A stretch of DNA of 64,000 nucleotides from Glutamicibacter protophormiae. Lineage in GTDB: Bacteria > Actinomycetota > Actinomycetes > Actinomycetales > Micrococcaceae. A model generated the notes under the pieces. It was not told where the DNA came from. It worked only from the letters and a program-made list of their open reading frames with translations, and made no database searches. The stretch is taken from positions 434,001 through 498,000 of the forward strand of contig NZ_BMPH01000001.1 of assembly GCF_014647495.1 (NCBI RefSeq). The letters run 5' to 3'. Both the position numbers and the translations under genes were made by a program. Positions 27,244-36,141 of this stretch are shown piece after piece; within the stretch, counting starts at the first letter, position 1; every line of letters starts with the position of its first letter.

Positions 27244-27855
27244 TTAGTTCGCGGCCGGGACCACCGGCTGGCGCAATATGGTGCGAAGCTTCTCGGGTTG
27301 GACTCGACGAGGGTCGGAGAGGTAGATCTCGTGATGCTTCCCGGTCAGATCCAGGCCTTGATCCTTGATGTACTGGTGCATTCGAGCCAAAACTGGCGCT
27401 TCGTCATCATACGAGCCGATGTGCAGCACCTGGAGGCAGCGGCCTTCGGACAGGTTTCCAAGGCGGATCTTGTCGCCGGCGGGAAGGTCGGCCGAGTTCT
27501 GTGCGGCGCCCAGCGCCTTTGCGACGTCTTCCGGGCCGAGCCAATCGGGGACCATCAGCATCATTGTCCAGTCCCACTGGGATTTGTCGCGCGCTGAGGT
27601 GAAGGAATCCATTCTCTCGGCCCACCAGAGACCTTCCAATGGTGGCACCACGTAGTCCCGACCTGCCTGTTTGCTGGAGAACTTCAGCTTGTAGGCCACG
27701 GGGTAAAGGGTTTGCAATGCATCTTGGTAAGTCTGGGCTGTGTTCGGGTCACCATGCCCATCGATCATGAGGTACTGCATCTGCGGCACCTCTACGAACT
27801 GGAAGGACTTAGGTGCGCGATAGGAATCGGTTTTCTTGAAATCGATTTTGTCCAC
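27244..27855 (-). CDS. GyrI-like small-molecule-binding domain protein
   Basis: A 203-residue protein with the GyrI-like layout. It opens with the family's FKKTDSYRAPKSFQFVEVPQ N-terminus and continues with YLMIDGHGDPN, a central PPLEGLWW segment, and the C-terminal HEIYLSDPRRVQPEKLRTILRQPV characteristic of the subgroup. GTG at 27855 is preferred over an ATG at 27873 because the latter lies within GGAGGAAG, an excellent ribosome-binding site ten bases before the GTG. The GTG shares one base with the corA stop. Function probably ligand binding or sequestration; the ligand is unknown. Confidence 0.7.
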   Translation of the reverse strand: MDKIDFKKTDSYRAPKSFQFVEVPQMQYLMIDGHGDPNTAQTYQDALQTLYPVAYKLKFSSKQAGRDYVVPPLEGLWWAERMDSFTSARDKSQWDWTMMLMVPDWLGPEDVAKALGAAQNSADLPAGDKIRLGNLSEGRCLQVLHIGSYDDEAPVLARMHQYIKDQGLDLTGKHHEIYLSDPRRVQPEKLRTILRQPVVPAAN

Positions 27856-28892
27856 TAGAACCACTTCCTCCATTTGAAGACACCATAGAGCCCGGCGGCA
27901 AACAGGACCATGCCCGCGATCGCCACGGGATACCCGAGCGCCCAATGCAGCTCAGGCATATTGTCGAAGTTCATGCCATAAACTGCGGCAATGAGCGTCG
28001 GAGCGAACAAGATGGCCGCCCAACCGGAGATCTTCTTCATGTCCTCGTTCTGGCGTTGGGCCACCAGCGTGGAGTTCACGTTGAGAATCTGGGACAGGGC
28101 ATCCCGGTACTCCTGTGTTTGGGTATGGGCCCGCGTCAGGTGGTCCGACACGTCCTGGAGGTAGGTCTGCAGTTCACCGGGAACGTTGTATTTCTCGAAG
28201 CCGGAAGCCAGCGAGCGAACGACCTCGCTGAGCGATGCAGTCGCATGCTGCATGTCGATGACTTCCTGGCTGAGGCGGTAGATTCGCTCGGTGACAGTGG
28301 CATCGCCGCCGAAAACCTGCAGCTCGATCTGTTCCTTGTCGATGCCAAGCCCCTGCAGGGCAGGGACGTACCCGTCGACGATCTCGTCCAGCAGGCGGTA
28401 GAGAATCGCTTCGGCCCCCAACTTCAGCAATGCCTGGTTAGCCAGGAGCTGATGGTCCAGAACGGCTTGGCTGCTGCCGATGCCCGAGGCCCAGTCGCGG
28501 CCCGGGATTCCGTTAATCCAGCGGTTGTCCTGGCATAGGATTGCCAACGCCCCGGGCCGAAGCAGTACGTGGAACTCCGAAAGCTCAACTTCTTCGGCCT
28601 CGTCAAGGTACAGCGCAGATCGGACAACCAGCAATGTCACGTCCCCATAGCGTTCGAGCTTCGGACGCTGTCCGGCGTGGAGCAGGTCGTCAACCAGCAC
28701 GGGGTGCAGCTTCCAGGCCTCAGCCAGCTGGTGGATGTCCGCGGGAGAAGGCGCCGGGTAGATTGCCAGACCAATCCGGTTTGCATCAGTCCGGGGGAAC
28801 TCCAAGACCGATGCGATGGTGGCATCCTCGGGGGCTTGAATGACCGCCCCATCCTGGATGAAGCGGAAGATCGCCGGTACGCGGCTTGGCAT
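27855..28892 (-). CDS. corA: CorA-type divalent cation transporter
   Basis: Mg2+/Co2+ channel of the CorA/MIT family. The GMN signature occurs in AAVYGMNFDNMPEL near the C-terminus, between two membrane segments (about 287-305 and 320-338), after a long helical cytoplasmic domain. The chosen ATG gives 345 residues; further starts at 28931 and 28979 are open but no start has a convincing ribosome-binding site. It is translationally coupled to the GyrI-like gene. Confidence 0.85.
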   Translation of the reverse strand: MPSRVPAIFRFIQDGAVIQAPEDATIASVLEFPRTDANRIGLAIYPAPSPADIHQLAEAWKLHPVLVDDLLHAGQRPKLERYGDVTLLVVRSALYLDEAEEVELSEFHVLLRPGALAILCQDNRWINGIPGRDWASGIGSSQAVLDHQLLANQALLKLGAEAILYRLLDEIVDGYVPALQGLGIDKEQIELQVFGGDATVTERIYRLSQEVIDMQHATASLSEVVRSLASGFEKYNVPGELQTYLQDVSDHLTRAHTQTQEYRDALSQILNVNSTLVAQRQNEDMKKISGWAAILFAPTLIAAVYGMNFDNMPELHWALGYPVAIAGMVLFAAGLYGVFKWRKWF

Positions 28893-29048
28893 GTTGTGCT
28901 TCGGTGACCGACGAGGGAGACTACCTGCCATGGGACGAGACCCGCTCTCTTGGCTGGTTTCTCTGCGAACCTGCCACACGTCGAATTGTGGAAGCGAATG
29001 ATATGGAAACAGCCGGGCTCATGAATCATGAACCCGGCCGGGAAGCCG

Positions 29049-29121
29049 TGGAGCTAAGGGGAGTCGAACCCCTGACCTCTTCATTGCGAACGAAGCACTC
29101 TACCAACTGAGCTATAGCCCC
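29049..29121 (-). tRNA. tRNA-Ala(CGC)
   Basis: On the minus strand, acceptor GGGGCTA pairs with TAGCTCC, the D-arm is AGCTC..GAGT, and the anticodon stem CTTCG/TGAAG encloses TTCGCAA (anticodon CGC). The T-arm is AGGGG-TTCGACT-CCCCT. CCA is encoded neither in full nor in frame with the discriminator A. A single-copy-type alanine isoacceptor reading GCG. Confidence 0.95.
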
Positions 29122-29242
29122 CTACCGGATAAACACTACTCCGATCGACTTTCAACGCAAAACTGGGCGCGCCCAAATTTGGGAGTGTTGACGTCAACTA
29201 TCGACCGTGCGAAGACGCCTGAGCCGGTCAGATCGGAACCGC

Positions 29243-29740
29243 TCAGCCTTCCTGCCCTTGGAAGTATCCCCGTTGGGCGGGGTAGTAGTCATCCCAGACG
29301 GGAAGCGGCCCACCCGTGATAGAAGCGAGCAACTGGTCGAGGTAGTATTCCCAGCCCGGTCCGATGTCTCCGACCGCTCCTGGGACGAGTCCACGGTGCA
29401 CGAAACGCAGTTCAGTAGCTTCATCCGCTGATGCCAAGTCGATAGACAGGTCCCATGATCCGGAATCGTCGACGGTTTGAACCCGCAGATAATTCGGTGC
29501 CCTGCATTCGGTGATGACGACGTCGGACCAGGAACTGCCCCCTTCGAAGCCCATCTGCAGCCTGATGGTCTGTCCCTGGGCGCCGGTTCCCTCCCAGCGC
29601 CCGATCCACCGTGATGTCTTCTCCGACTCGGTGATTGCCGCCCATGCTTCCTGAAGTTCGAGGGGAAGTATTCGGGTCAGGACGAGGTCGATTCCGTTCG
29701 CATTTTTCTCCACGCGTCCGCTGGGTTTCGGTGTGCTCAT
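29243..29740 (-). CDS. SRPBCC / AHSA1-like domain protein
   Basis: 165 residues forming one helix-grip domain. VLTRILPLELQEAWAAITESEKTSRW opens the fold, central beta strands follow (DVVITECRAPNYLRVQ, LRFVHRGLV), and the C-terminal helix is GPGWEYYLDQLLASI. Members bind hydrophobic ligands or act in stress responses; the ligand is not predictable. ATG at 29740 chosen for AAGGAG seven bases upstream; an in-frame upstream ATG at 29803 has no such signal. Confidence 0.8.
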   Translation of the reverse strand: MSTPKPSGRVEKNANGIDLVLTRILPLELQEAWAAITESEKTSRWIGRWEGTGAQGQTIRLQMGFEGGSSWSDVVITECRAPNYLRVQTVDDSGSWDLSIDLASADEATELRFVHRGLVPGAVGDIGPGWEYYLDQLLASITGGPLPVWDDYYPAQRGYFQGQEG

Positions 29741-29918
29741 GCCGGCTCCTTGTCGGTGGTCGCTGCTGCAGGTCTGGTTGGTGCTCGTGGAGCTTGAGGG
29801 CACTGCGTCAGGACCGCAATGAGAGTTGTTGAGCCAAGGCTAACGAGTCGAGTTCGAAATGTCTGCAGTGTGGGCGAATCCGCTGTAGGAGTGGGTTTAT
29901 CGAGCCCGGACAAGAAAA

Positions 29919-29948
29919 AATCCCAGGATGCCTAGGCATCCTGGGATT
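29919..29948 (-). terminator. Rho-independent terminator of tRNA-Ala(GGC) copy 2
   Basis: AATCCCAGGATGCC pairs with GGCATCCTGGGATT around a two-base centre and is followed, on the minus strand, by a run of T residues. It lies eight bases after the tRNA. Confidence 0.85.
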
Positions 29949-29956
29949 GATTTTCG

Positions 29957-30029
29957 TGGAGGTAAGGGGATTCGAACCCCTGACCTTCTGCATGCCATGC
30001 AGACGCGCTACCAACTGCGCCATACCCCC
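29957..30029 (-). tRNA. tRNA-Ala(GGC), second copy, CCA not encoded
   Basis: Its mature body matches the copy at 23135-23210 but it is on the opposite strand. CCA is replaced by CGA. The shared upstream segment (GCAATCCTCNCGGGGG and the TTGCCT..TCAGG stretch) shows that promoter and gene were duplicated together. Confidence 0.97.
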
Positions 30030-30131
30030 GTGAGGATTGCTGCCTGATGAGGCAACTTGATAATCATAGAACACAATTCCGGGAACGCGAAATCGAACAT
30101 CGCACCAAGTGAAATGCGCTTCGAAGTGAAC

Positions 30132-30166
30132 AACGGCTCCGACCCGCAGCGCGGATCGGAGCCGTT
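30132..30166 (-). terminator. GC-rich hairpin downstream of the permease
   Basis: AACGGCTCCGA (30132-30142) and TCGGAGCCGTT (30156-30166) are complementary, with further CGC/GCG pairing inside. It lies ten bases after the permease stop on the minus strand. No U-run. Confidence 0.6.
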
Positions 30167-30176
30167 GGACGATGAG

Positions 30177-31580
30177 CTAGGCGACCTCGTCGACGTGCTC
30201 CACATCGATCACCTCGGGAACATTGCGCAGCGCGATCTTGGAAACGATCCAGATGACTGCGGTCAAGCCTGCGGTCAGCAGCAGCTGGGTGCGTGCCGCC
30301 TCATCGGTCATGGAGACCCCCACGATGCCGGCCAGGACCACCATGGTCGCGATGGACAGGTACGGGAAGCCCCACAGGCGGACGGGCAGGTGCTCGCCGT
30401 TGCGGTCGGCGCGGCGGCGCAGGATGAACTGGGTGACCGCGATGAACGACCAGATCACGATGATCGTGGAGCCGACGACGTTCAGCAGGATCGGCATGAC
30501 CTTCTCCGGCCAGATCCAGTTCAGGCCCACGGCCAGGAAGGAGAAGGCTACTGAGCTGATCACGGCCTTGGCGGGCACCCCCTTGCCGGTCACGTGGGTC
30601 GCGGCCACGGGGGCCAGCTTGCGCTTGCCCAGCGAGTACAGCATGCGCGAGGAGCCGTAGATGTTGGCGTTCATGGCCGAGAGCAGCGCGATGACCACCA
30701 CTGCATTCATGACGATCTCGACACCAGGGATGTTCAGCACGCTGAGCACCGCGGCGAAGGGGCCGTCCTTGATCGCGGGGTCGTTCCACGGCACCACGGC
30801 GACGATGACCAGGATAGAGCCCAGGTAGAAGACCAGGATTCGAGCCATCACCGAGCGCACTACGCGCTTGATGTTGTCCGCCGGATTGTTGGATTCGGCG
30901 GCGGCGATGGCCACCACTTCGGTGCCGCCGAAGGAGAAGATCACGATCAGCACCGCGGCGGCGATGCCTGCCATGCCGCCCGGGGCGAATCCGCTATGCG
31001 CGGCGAGGTTCCCCAGACCCACCGGCTGATCGGTCGGGATGACGTAGGTGAGCACCAGGGCGCCGAGCACCAGGAAGGCGATGATCGCCGCGACCTTGAT
31101 GACGGCGAACCAGTATTCGAAGCGGCCGTAGTTGCGCACGCCCAGCAGGTTCGCGCCGGACAGGGCGATCACGAAGAGCAGGACCCAGCCCCACTGCGGG
31201 ACGCTGGGGAACCAGCCGGAGACAATGGCCGCGGCGCCGGTGGCCTCGGCGGCCACCACCACAACCAGCTGGATCCAGTACAGCCACCCCAGGGTGCTTC
31301 CGGCCGAACGGCCCATCGCCTTGTGGGCGAAGGTGCTGAAGGCGCCCGATGAAGGGTTGGCGGCGACCATCTCGGCCAGCATGGCCATGATCACGATGAT
31401 CACGGTGCCGGCCAGCAGGTAGGACACCAGCACGGCCGGGCCGGCGATGGAGATCGCCTGGCCGGAACCGACGAACAAGCCGGCGCCGATCGCGCCGCCC
31501 AGGCCCATCATGGAAATCTGGCGGCGGGTCAGCCCCGCGTGCAGCTGCTGCTCGGGCTGGTCCTTCACGGCCGCGCTCAC
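30177..31580 (-). CDS. Amino acid permease, APC superfamily
   Basis: 467 residues with about twelve membrane segments. The AAT/GabP-type N-terminal signature reads GLTRRQISMMGLGGAIGAGL, followed by the consensus GWLYWIQLVVVVAAEATGAA and FSFGGTEVVAIAAAES. H+-coupled uptake of an aromatic, basic or GABA-like amino acid is likely. It overlaps the upstream aminotransferase gene by four bases and is co-transcribed with it; an AsnC/Lrp regulator sits next to the pair. Together they suggest uptake and transamination of one amino acid, most likely aromatic (inference). Confidence 0.85.
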   Translation of the reverse strand: MSAAVKDQPEQQLHAGLTRRQISMMGLGGAIGAGLFVGSGQAISIAGPAVLVSYLLAGTVIIVIMAMLAEMVAANPSSGAFSTFAHKAMGRSAGSTLGWLYWIQLVVVVAAEATGAAAIVSGWFPSVPQWGWVLLFVIALSGANLLGVRNYGRFEYWFAVIKVAAIIAFLVLGALVLTYVIPTDQPVGLGNLAAHSGFAPGGMAGIAAAVLIVIFSFGGTEVVAIAAAESNNPADNIKRVVRSVMARILVFYLGSILVIVAVVPWNDPAIKDGPFAAVLSVLNIPGVEIVMNAVVVIALLSAMNANIYGSSRMLYSLGKRKLAPVAATHVTGKGVPAKAVISSVAFSFLAVGLNWIWPEKVMPILLNVVGSTIIVIWSFIAVTQFILRRRADRNGEHLPVRLWGFPYLSIATMVVLAGIVGVSMTDEAARTQLLLTAGLTAVIWIVSKIALRNVPEVIDVEHVDEVA

Positions 31581-32662
31581 GCGGTGGCCCCTTCGGTGGC
31601 GGCCACGGCGGCGGAATCGGCGCCCAGCGCGGCCAGCACGCGGTCCACATCCAGCGCGGAACCGGAGGAAATGCGCAGGCCCTCGCCCGGGAAGGCGCGG
31701 GCGACCACGCCGCCGGCCTCAAGGCGGGCTTCGATCTGCGCGGTGTCGGCACCGGCGGCGAGCCACACGAAGTTGGCCTCGGAGGCGATGACCGGGTAGC
31801 CGGCGGCGGCCAGGCCCGCGTACATGCGCTCGCGCTGGGCGACCACCTCGTTGATCCGCAGCGCCAGCTCGTCGGCGGCGTGCAGCGAGGCGACTGCCGC
31901 GCGCTGGGCCAGATCCGAGACGCCGAACGGGATGGCGACCTTGCGCAGGTTCTCGGCCACCTCCAGCGGGCTGATGGCGTAGCCGATGCGCAGGCCGGCC
32001 AGGCCGTAGGCCTTGGAAAAGGTGTGCAGCACCGCGACGTTCGGGTTCTTCTTGAACAGCTCCACGCCGTCGGCGCGCACTGCCGAGCGGTCGAAGTGCA
32101 CGTAGGCCTCGTCGATCACGATCAGCACCTCGCGCGGCACGGCGGCGATGAAGCGCTCCAGCGCCTCGGCTTCCACCACGGTGCCGGTCGGGTTGTTCGG
32201 GTTGCAGATGAAAATCAGACGGGTCTTCTCGGTCACCGCGGCCAGCATGGCGTCCAGGTCGTGCTTGGCCTCGGCGTCCAGCGGCACCTCGACCGGGGTT
32301 GCCCCGGCGATGCGCACCAGCGACGGGTAGGCCTCGAAGGAGCGCCATGCGTACATGACCTCATCGCCCTCGGCGGCGACCGCATGGATCAGCTGCGCTG
32401 CAACCTCGACGGAGCCGGCACCCAGGGTCAGGTGCGCCGGATCCACGTTGTGCAGGGCGGCCAATTCGGCAGTGACCTGTGGGGCGGCGATGCTCGGGTA
32501 GCGGTGGATGCTCTGGAGTCCGTCGCGGATGGCGTCGAGCACCGACGGCAGCGGTTCGTGCGGCGACTCGTTGGACGAGAGCTTGGAGGCTCCAGCGGCG
32601 GCGGGCTTTCCCTGCTTGTAAGCGGGAACTGCCTGCAATGAAGGGCGCTGGTGAAGGGTCAT
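31577..32662 (-). CDS. HisC-like (aromatic amino acid / histidinol-phosphate) aminotransferase
   Basis: PLP-dependent class I/II aminotransferase, 361 residues. LSSNESPHEPLPSV near the N-terminus, FICNPNNPTGT, the VIDEAYVHF strand and the SKAYGLAGLRIGY segment with the Schiff-base lysine are all intact. The closest types are HisC and the actinobacterial aromatic aminotransferase Pat. No other his genes are nearby, and the operon partner is an amino acid permease, so the aromatic-aminotransferase reading is favoured. The ATG at 32662 follows AGAGAGGAA; an upstream in-frame ATG at 32689 lacks support. Confidence 0.85.
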   Translation of the reverse strand: MTLHQRPSLQAVPAYKQGKPAAAGASKLSSNESPHEPLPSVLDAIRDGLQSIHRYPSIAAPQVTAELAALHNVDPAHLTLGAGSVEVAAQLIHAVAAEGDEVMYAWRSFEAYPSLVRIAGATPVEVPLDAEAKHDLDAMLAAVTEKTRLIFICNPNNPTGTVVEAEALERFIAAVPREVLIVIDEAYVHFDRSAVRADGVELFKKNPNVAVLHTFSKAYGLAGLRIGYAISPLEVAENLRKVAIPFGVSDLAQRAAVASLHAADELALRINEVVAQRERMYAGLAAAGYPVIASEANFVWLAAGADTAQIEARLEAGGVVARAFPGEGLRISSGSALDVDRVLAALGADSAAVAATEGATA

Positions 32663-32790
32663 GGGTTCCTCTCTGAAGACCATGGGCACAAATGGGGGTG
32701 CGGGTGGCCCCGCTCATATCCTCGCGTGTCGCGATTCACAAGCTACGACTCTAGGGCGGCGTCTTCCGCCGTTTCAATCGCCGCGCGCAC

Positions 32791-32811
32791 CGCTATGCAA
32801 CCTGCATAGCG
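32791..32811. promoter_or_regulatory. Perfect inverted repeat, probable Lrp operator
   Basis: CGCTATGCA-N3-TGCATAGCG is a perfect 9-bp dyad between the lrp-type gene and the aminotransferase-permease operon. Size and symmetry fit an AsnC/Lrp dimer site. Confidence 0.55.
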
Positions 32812-32832
32812 AAAATTGGTCAACACCCCATT

Positions 32833-33333
32833 TTACTGGTCAGTCTGCACAGTCGCCGAACCGGCTTTCGCACAGGCTTCTACCAGGGGCAGCGTGCGTC
32901 CCTGGAAATGCTCGTGCAGCGCGAAGGACGAGGAGGTGCGCGCGACACCCGGGACGGTGTTGATCCTGTTGAAGATGTCCTGCAGGTCTTCCGGGGTGCG
33001 GGCCACGACGCGCAGCTGCAGGTCGGAGGTCCCGGTGACGGTGTACATGTCCACGATTTCCGGGATCGCCTCCTCCAGGGCGGTGGCTACCGGATCGTGT
33101 CCGTACTTCTGGATGATCTCCACCGAACAGAAGGCCACCAGCGTGTATCCGAAGCCGGCGGGCTCGATGCGCGGGACGATCCCGCGGATCACCCCGGCCT
33201 CGTGCAGCCGGGCCAGCCGGCTGCTGACGGTGCCGCGGGCCACCCCGAGGCGGCGGGCGCACTCCATGACCGGCAGCATGGGGGAGTCGGTGAGCAGCTC
33301 AATCAGGTCTGCATCCAATTGGTCGATGCGCAT
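32833..33333 (-). CDS. Lrp/AsnC-family transcriptional regulator
   Basis: 166 residues. An N-terminal winged HTH (MRIDQLDADLIELL, MECARRLGVARGTVSSRLARLHEAGVI) is followed by the RAM ligand-binding domain (VTGTSDLQLRVVARTPEDLQ..). It senses a small molecule, usually an amino acid, and bends promoter DNA as oligomers. It lies directly upstream of the aminotransferase-permease operon, whose promoter holds a perfect dyad, so local amino-acid-responsive control is likely. The frame continues open far upstream, but the family start is the ATG at 33333. Confidence 0.92.
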   Translation of the reverse strand: MRIDQLDADLIELLTDSPMLPVMECARRLGVARGTVSSRLARLHEAGVIRGIVPRIEPAGFGYTLVAFCSVEIIQKYGHDPVATALEEAIPEIVDMYTVTGTSDLQLRVVARTPEDLQDIFNRINTVPGVARTSSSFALHEHFQGRTLPLVEACAKAGSATVQTDQ

Positions 33334-33495
33334 TCGGTCCTCACTTCGTCGTCGGTTGCCCGGGGTGCGGAGCGATCCCGCAGATTCAAGGCTAGCGTGG
33401 TGCACCGGCTGCCCGGGGCGCCGGGGCAGCCTCACCCCTATGGGGCATCTCACAAGATATTCTGGCCTTTTCAGACCCACAGGGAAAGGTGCACC

Positions 33496-34383
33496 ATGGC
33501 GCGCACGCAGGTTTTGGAATCGGTCCACGGTTTGACGGTGCTGATCACCGGGGCGGCCCAGGGCATGGGGGAGCTGTTCGCCCGCCGGGCCTGCGCAGAA
33601 CATGCCGCGCGGGTGGTCCTCTGGGACCTCAATGCGCAGCTGCTGGAAGAAACCGCAGGCAAACTGTGTGCAGCGTTCGGGCATGAATCCGTCGAAACCC
33701 AGGTTGTCGACCTGGCCGACCCCGCGCAGATCGCCGAAGCAGCGTCGCAGGCCTTGTCCGCCCGAGGGATCGACGTGCTGGTCAACAACGCCGGGGTGGT
33801 GACGGGCAAACCCTTTGCCCAGCACAGCACGGGGCAGATCAGTTCCGCCATGGCGGTCAACGCGCTGGCGCCCATGTACCTGACCCACGCGCTGCTGCCC
33901 CAGCTCGGCCTGCAGCGCCCGGGCCGCATCCTGACCATCGCCTCGGCGGCGGCACTGGTGTCCAACCCGAACATGAGCGTCTACGCGGCGTCCAAGGCCG
34001 CGGCCGCCAGCTTCAGCGACTCGTTGCGCCTGGAGCTTGAGCGGGAGCCGGGAAGGAACCTGGCGGTGACCACCTTCTGCCCGACCTACGTGGATACCGG
34101 AATGTTCGCCGGGGCCCGTCGCATGCTTTTCACCCCGCTGCTTGAAAAGCAGCAGGTTGCGGACCGGGCGTGGGATGCCATGCTGCGCGCCACGCCGATG
34201 GTGCTGCTGCCATGGACCAGCAAGCTGGGACAGGCCCTGCGCGGGGTGTTGCCCCGCGCGGCCTGGGATCTGCTGGCGGAAAAAGTGCTGGGCATCTACC
34301 ACTCCATGGACGACTTTTCCGGACGAACCCCGGCAGTTGTCCAACCGGCCGCGGACCCGGGGCGCGGCACGGCGGCGGACTAG
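33496..34383 (+). CDS. Short-chain dehydrogenase/reductase
   Basis: 295-residue classical SDR. The cofactor motif TGAAQGMG lies at about residues 18-25, NNAG near 97, and the catalytic Ser in IASAA with YAASK (Tyr/Lys) near 162. The long C-terminal part after 190 suggests a hydrophobic substrate. GGGAAAGG precedes the ATG. Divergent from the Lrp gene; no substrate can be given. Confidence 0.85.
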   Translation: MARTQVLESVHGLTVLITGAAQGMGELFARRACAEHAARVVLWDLNAQLLEETAGKLCAAFGHESVETQVVDLADPAQIAEAASQALSARGIDVLVNNAGVVTGKPFAQHSTGQISSAMAVNALAPMYLTHALLPQLGLQRPGRILTIASAAALVSNPNMSVYAASKAAAASFSDSLRLELEREPGRNLAVTTFCPTYVDTGMFAGARRMLFTPLLEKQQVADRAWDAMLRATPMVLLPWTSKLGQALRGVLPRAAWDLLAEKVLGIYHSMDDFSGRTPAVVQPAADPGRGTAAD

Positions 34384-34548
34384 GAAAATCCGGGCAGGCA
34401 ATCGGCGGTGGAGTATTCCGTGCGCGCAGTGCAGCAGGTAGCATCGTGTGCGCGGACGGCATCCGCCGTGGCCGCGCGACCTGGCCACACCCCGGCACGA
34501 CGGTGGGCAGATCGGTATCGCAAGTACGCATATTTGTGAGGACCAGCC

Positions 34549-35448
34549 ATGCAAAAGCTCAGAGTTAATTTGTGGATGCACGGAACCGGTGAAGAAGCCG
34601 GAGAATTCTATGCGGACGCCCTGCCCGGCGGATCGATGGAAGTCGAATCCCGTTATCCCACCGAGGGCCTGCTGGAGTTCCAGAAGCCGCTGGCCGGCCA
34701 AGCCCTGACGGTCGCCGTGTCCGTGCGCGGCCAGCGGATCACGCTGGTGAACGCCGGCCCGGATTTCACCCCCAACCCGTCGATCTCGCTGATGCTGAAC
34801 TTCGACCCGACGGACTACGAGGGCGGCATCGAGGCGGCCCGCGCCGACCTGGATGCCACCTGGGCCAAGCTTTCGGCCGGCGGGCAGGTGCTCATGGAGC
34901 TGGGCGAGTACCCCTACAGCGCCCGCTACGGCTGGGTGCAGGACAAGTACAACGTTTCCTGGCAGCTGATCCTCACCGATCAGGAAGGCGACCCCCGGCC
35001 GTTCCTGATGCCCAGCCTGCTGTTCGGTGGTCCAGCCCAGAACCGTGCAGCCGAGGCGGTGGCGCACTACAAGGAAGTTTTCGGTGCCCGCGAAGGCATG
35101 TTCGTCACCTATCCCGAGCCCACCGGGCCCGCGGCGGCCGGCGCGGTCATGTTTTCCGATATCGCGCTTGACGATGACTGGGTGACCGCCATGGACTCCG
35201 GCGTCGAGCAGGATTTCTCCTTCACGCCCGGCGTCTCGCTGGAATGGCCGTGCGACGGCCAGGAGGAGCTCGACAGGGTGTGGGATGCCTTGAGCGCGGT
35301 GCCCGAAGCAGAGCAATGCGGCTGGCTCGCCGACAAGTTCGGGGTCAGCTGGCAAATCGTTCCCGCCAACATGGGTGAACTGATGTCCAGACCGAAGGCT
35401 TTTGAACACATGCTCGCCATGAAGAAGCTGGTGATCGACGAGTTCTAG
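34549..35448 (+). CDS. VOC-superfamily (PhnB/3-demethylubiquinone-methyltransferase-like) protein, two domains
   Basis: 299 residues composed of two similar halves. Each starts with a beta strand and a FYxxALPGG- or YKEVFGA-type helix, and each ends with a GW.xDK(Y/F)xVSWQ(L/I) strand (about residues 126-141 and 263-276). This is the PhnB-like double glyoxalase fold, without the full set of canonical metal ligands. Probably binding or enzymatic; the substrate is unknown. AGGACCAGCC lies upstream of the ATG. Confidence 0.8.
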   Translation: MQKLRVNLWMHGTGEEAGEFYADALPGGSMEVESRYPTEGLLEFQKPLAGQALTVAVSVRGQRITLVNAGPDFTPNPSISLMLNFDPTDYEGGIEAARADLDATWAKLSAGGQVLMELGEYPYSARYGWVQDKYNVSWQLILTDQEGDPRPFLMPSLLFGGPAQNRAAEAVAHYKEVFGAREGMFVTYPEPTGPAAAGAVMFSDIALDDDWVTAMDSGVEQDFSFTPGVSLEWPCDGQEELDRVWDALSAVPEAEQCGWLADKFGVSWQIVPANMGELMSRPKAFEHMLAMKKLVIDEF

Positions 35449-35505
35449 GAGTGCGGGGCGTACAGTTGACTGGCAGTACCGTTCAGGCCGCACGTCAGGA
35501 GCACC

Positions 35506-36141
35506 ATGTCAGCGCCCAAAATTCGTCCGTTCATCCTCCCCGAGCTGGCCGAAGGCTACGCGGGGGACCTGGACGCCGGAGGTTACCTCGACCAGCTGCG
35601 CTTCGCCCGGCTGGACGGGGAGGTCGTGGCCGATGAGGTGCGCTTCGAGCAGTGCGAATTCACCGGCATGAACGCCGACCGTTTCTCGCTGTGCAACGCC
35701 CGGGTGCTGCAGAGTTCGCTCAATCAGGTCTCTGCTCCGGTGCTGGCCGCCGCCGGCGTGCGCCTCGACGAGGTCCGCATTTCGCACAGCCGCTTCGGCT
35801 CGGCCGACCTGGCCGAGTCAAGCGTCGACTCGCTGCTGGTGGAGAACTGCAAGTTCGGCTGGCTGAACCTGCGCGGCGCTACGCTGCGCGACGTGGAATT
35901 CCGCGATTGCCAGTTCGACGAACTGGATTTGGGATCCCTGCAGCGGGTGCGCTTCACCAATTCGCGCGCCAAGGTGCTGGCGGCCCATCAGGCGAAGCTG
36001 AGTTCGGTGGACCTGACGGGCCTTGAATTCGATATGGTCGACGGGGTGACCGGGCTGCGCGGCGCGCAGGTCACGCAGCTGCAGCTCATGTCGCTGGCGC
36101 CGCAGCTGGCCGACCATCTGGGTATCAAGATCGCAGGCTGA
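35506..36141 (+). CDS. Pentapeptide-repeat-like protein
   Basis: 211 residues with irregular pentapeptide periodicity (VRFEQCEFTGMNADRFSLCN, RISHSRFGSADLAESS, LRGATLRDVEFRDCQF), giving a right-handed beta-helix. Some family members mimic DNA and protect gyrase (Qnr/MfpA type); whether this one does is not shown by the sequence. It ends overlapping the 3' end of the convergent LysR gene by 17 bases. Confidence 0.75.
   Translation: MSAPKIRPFILPELAEGYAGDLDAGGYLDQLRFARLDGEVVADEVRFEQCEFTGMNADRFSLCNARVLQSSLNQVSAPVLAAAGVRLDEVRISHSRFGSADLAESSVDSLLVENCKFGWLNLRGATLRDVEFRDCQFDELDLGSLQRVRFTNSRAKVLAAHQAKLSSVDLTGLEFDMVDGVTGLRGAQVTQLQLMSLAPQLADHLGIKIAG

Noticed and set aside
27855-27873. ATG at 27873 as start of the GyrI-like gene
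   Set aside because: It forms part of GGAGGAAG, which is positioned correctly as the ribosome-binding site for the GTG at 27855.
23135-30029. Prophage or integrative element bounded by tRNA-Ala genes
   Set aside because: No integrase, capsid, relaxase or direct att repeats are present. The two tRNA copies are inverted, which does not fit simple site-specific integration.
32833-35493. An 886-codon open frame on the minus strand
   Set aside because: Only its last 166 codons (from 33333) code a protein, the Lrp regulator. The rest is antisense to the SDR and VOC genes and is open only because of high GC content.
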